In this document: piece by piece, positions 62,574 through 64,000 of the stretch
Numbering within the stretch: position 1 is the first letter of the stretch
How the letters are laid out: every line of letters begins with the position of its first letter
Translations under genes and position numbers: made by a program
The notes under the pieces: model-generated
What the model was told of the DNA's origin: nothing
The model's input: only the letters and a program-made list of their open reading frames with translations
The model's database searches: none
From: Roseateles_B sp041913905
GTDB lineage: Bacteria > Pseudomonadota > Gammaproteobacteria > Burkholderiales > Burkholderiaceae_C
DNA length: 64,000 nt
NCBI GenBank assembly: GCA_041913905.1
Contig: JAYSEK010000002.1
Coordinates: forward strand, 1 to 64,000
Direction: 5' to 3'

Positions 62574-62606
62574 CCCTCATCCGCAAGACCCTCATCCGCA
62601 AGACCC
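62572..62606 (+). repeat. 15-bp tandem duplication beside the dispersed motif
   Basis: GACCCTCATCCGCAA is present twice plus a partial third copy (GACCC), immediately after the stop of the CsgG-like gene and touching the dispersed motif at 62562-62576. Confidence 0.8.
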
Positions 62607-62707
62607 GGTGCTTGGCTGGGGCATGGGGGCAGGCGCCTGCGCGCAGGCCCCGAGCTGCCCACAATGCGCTCGCGGACCTCGTCTTGCCGGGTCCGAGGAG
62701 GAAGCGC

Positions 62708-63088
62708 ATGCCCCTGGTCACGATCACCGTCCAATCGCCCAAGTCCCCCGAGTTCAAGCGCCAGGTGCTGGATGCGCTGCATGCCGCCCTGGTCTCGGTC
62801 GGCGTCCCGGAAGCGGACCGCTTCCAGCGCGTGCTGGAGCTGCCGCCCGAAGATTTCGTCTTCGACGCCCACTACCCCGACACCGCGCGGCCCCGTGGCG
62901 CGGACTTCGTCCTGGTCGAGGTGCTCTGGTCCGTGGGGCGCAGCGTCAAGATCAAGCGCCAGATGCTGACCGAGCTGGCCAGGCGCTGGGAGGCCGCCGG
63001 CCTGGATCCCGAGCAATTGATGTTGGTCATGAAGGAGACCCAGTGGGAAAACTGGTCCTTCGCAGGAGGTCGATTGCTGCACACCTGA
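62708..63088 (+). CDS. tautomerase family protein
   Basis: The 126-residue product begins MPLVTITVQSPKSPEFKRQ, so the catalytic Pro1 is exposed after Met removal. It then has LDALHAALVSVGVPEADRFQRVLELPPEDFVFDAHYP and FVLVEVLWSVGRSVKIKRQM, typical of the longer single-chain tautomerase (MIF/4-OT) branch. A small keto-enol substrate is likely but not identifiable. GAGGAAG lies just before the start. Confidence 0.8.
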   Translation: MPLVTITVQSPKSPEFKRQVLDALHAALVSVGVPEADRFQRVLELPPEDFVFDAHYPDTARPRGADFVLVEVLWSVGRSVKIKRQMLTELARRWEAAGLDPEQLMLVMKETQWENWSFAGGRLLHT

Positions 63089-63137
63089 GCCCACGCCGCT
63101 CCGGGATCGGGCGGGACAGCCCGGCAAGGGCTGGGCT

Positions 63138-63674
63138 ATGCTTCTGCGCATGTCCGCCAGTCCTGCCGTCCATCCTGCCGCCGGAGCACCGCTTGCTGCG
63201 GAGCGCCCTTTCAAGATCCCGGAGTCCGTGCTGGTCGTGATCCACACGCCGGACCTGCAGGTGCTGATGCTGGAACGGGCGGACAGACCCGGCTTCTGGC
63301 AATGCGTGACCGGCTCCAAGGACAGCCCGGGCGAGGACTTGCTGAGCACGGCCTGCCGTGAGGTCGAGGAGGAAACGGGCATTCGCGTCGGGTCGCCCGA
63401 GGTGCCCATCCAGGCCTTGCACGACTGGGCCCTGGCCAATGTCTACGAGATCTACCCCGTCTGGCGCCATCGCTATGCGCCGGGCGTGACGCACAACACC
63501 GAGCATGTCTTCGGCCTGACGGTGCCCGCAGGCACGGCGGTGCGCCTGGCGCCTCGCGAGCATTTGCAGTACCGCTGGCTGCCCTGGCGCGAGGCCGCGG
63601 ACCTGTGCTTCTCGCCGTCCAATGCCGAGGCCATCCTGCATCTGGCCCGCTTCAGCGGCGCGGAGGATCGCTGA
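63138..63674 (+). CDS. nudB: dihydroneopterin triphosphate diphosphatase
   Basis: The 178-residue Nudix hydrolase of folate synthesis releases pyrophosphate from dihydroneopterin triphosphate. The Nudix box is complete (GSKDSPGEDLLSTACREVEEETGI; Gx5Ex7REVEEETGI), followed by VYEIYPVWRHRYAPGVTHNTEHVFGL, a NudB pattern. AAGGG lies 7 bases before ATG 63138; ATG 63150 is an alternative. In related genomes nudB sits directly after aspS; here 9.8 kb of accessory genes separate them. Confidence 0.9.
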   Translation: MLLRMSASPAVHPAAGAPLAAERPFKIPESVLVVIHTPDLQVLMLERADRPGFWQCVTGSKDSPGEDLLSTACREVEEETGIRVGSPEVPIQALHDWALANVYEIYPVWRHRYAPGVTHNTEHVFGLTVPAGTAVRLAPREHLQYRWLPWREAADLCFSPSNAEAILHLARFSGAEDR

Positions 63675-64000
63675 TGCGTACCGGCGCCTTCCGTCATTCG
63701 AGCTTCGCCTCGGACTCCGTGGTCGGCGCTCAGTCGCCAGGCGCGGCGCGGCTGAAGGTCGCGACCTACAACATCCACAAGGGCGTGCGCGGTCTCGGGC
63801 CGACCAAGCGGCTGGAGATTCACAACCTGGGCCTGGGCATCGAGGCGCTGGAGGCGGATCTCGTGTTCCTGCAGGAGGTGCGGCATTTCCACCACCGCGA
63901 GGCGCGCGAGTTCGACCACACCTTTTTCGGCTGGCCGCAGGAAGGCCAGGCCGAGTTCCTGGCGCCCACCGGCTACGAGGTCGCCTACCGGACCAACGCC
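63674..64000 (+). CDS. endonuclease/exonuclease/phosphatase family protein, partial
   Basis: The first 109 codons, cut by the window end. After a short N-terminus comes LKVATYNIHKGVRGLGPTKRLEIHNLGLGIEALEADLVFLQEVRHFH. The metal-binding Asn (TYNIHKG) and Glu (LQEVR) of the EEP superfamily are visible. It overlaps the nudB stop (TGATG) and continues the conserved aspS-nudB-EEP order. The substrate (DNA or phospholipid-like) cannot be told from this part. Confidence 0.85.
   Translation, partial: MRTGAFRHSSFASDSVVGAQSPGAARLKVATYNIHKGVRGLGPTKRLEIHNLGLGIEALEADLVFLQEVRHFHHREAREFDHTFFGWPQEGQAEFLAPTGYEVAYRTNA

Overview
The window is about 70% G+C and densely packed. Gene content and order point to a betaproteobacterium of the Burkholderiales, most like the Rubrivivax/Leptothrix/Ideonella/Roseateles group. 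The evidence is a HIT, DUF971, ubiE, ubiJ, ubiB, fmdB, DUF502, aspS, nudB, endonuclease/exonuclease backbone, an exosortase-B type Eps locus, a Bug-family solute receptor and a DUF3683 flavoprotein. No rRNA, tRNA, CRISPR array, transposase or phage gene was found.

Layout. (1) 1-6.1 kb: an Ala/Lys/His-rich secreted protein beside a decayed paralogue with two in-frame stops, a gamma-glutamyltransferase homologue, an MFS exporter overlapping a GNAT acetyltransferase, and a glycerophosphodiesterase. (2) 6.3-12.2 kb: a giant FAD/Fe-S 2-hydroxyacid dehydrogenase, 0.9 kb of non-coding repeats that include tandem terminators, and a Bug receptor. (3) 12.4-14.5 kb: HIT, a candidate small RNA, DUF971 and ubiE. 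(4) 14.7-46.4 kb: a 32 kb exopolysaccharide island. (5) 46.5-53.4 kb: ubiJ, ubiB, a sodium:solute symporter, fmdB, DUF502 and aspS. (6) 53.5-63.1 kb: accessory genes with small membrane proteins, a PEP-CTERM protein, an M4 protease, a Thr-Pro-repeat lipoprotein, a CsgG-like lipoprotein and a tautomerase. (7) 63.1 kb to the end: nudB and the start of an endonuclease/exonuclease/phosphatase gene.

The exopolysaccharide island has two long converging operons. The plus-strand operon (epsD, epsE, epsF, epsG, xrtB, epsI, gmd, fcl, wzx, GT4, wzy, GH39, GT2, GT4, GT4, acyltransferase) is almost entirely joined by stop/start overlaps. The minus-strand operon starts at 46.4 kb with the initiating undecaprenyl-phosphate glucose-1-phosphate transferase and the EpsL barrel. 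It continues through galE, manC, rfbB, rfbD, an unknown secreted protein, rfbA, rfbC and wecB, and ends at a strong terminator near 35.2 kb. Between the operons lie a minus-strand pair of glycosyltransferases and a plus-strand UDP-glucuronate epimerase. Predicted precursors are GDP-mannose, GDP-fucose, dTDP-rhamnose, UDP-galactose, UDP-galacturonate and UDP-ManNAc. This looks like a Wzx/Wzy polymer whose length is set by EpsF/EpsG and whose export uses a short OPX protein (EpsE) with a separate barrel (EpsL). Exosortase B in the island can process the PEP-CTERM protein encoded at 56.4 kb.

The most interesting observation is that the EpsG kinase begins with two 24-residue repeats separated by exactly 5 residues. 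This is the layout of the MshEN cyclic-di-GMP-binding domain, and it suggests direct second-messenger control of polymer assembly. Other notable items are a dispersed 14-16 bp motif (GGGTCAGGTCTTGC), the terminator repeats at 10.37 kb, and the conserved gene backbone being interrupted at several points by accessory genes.
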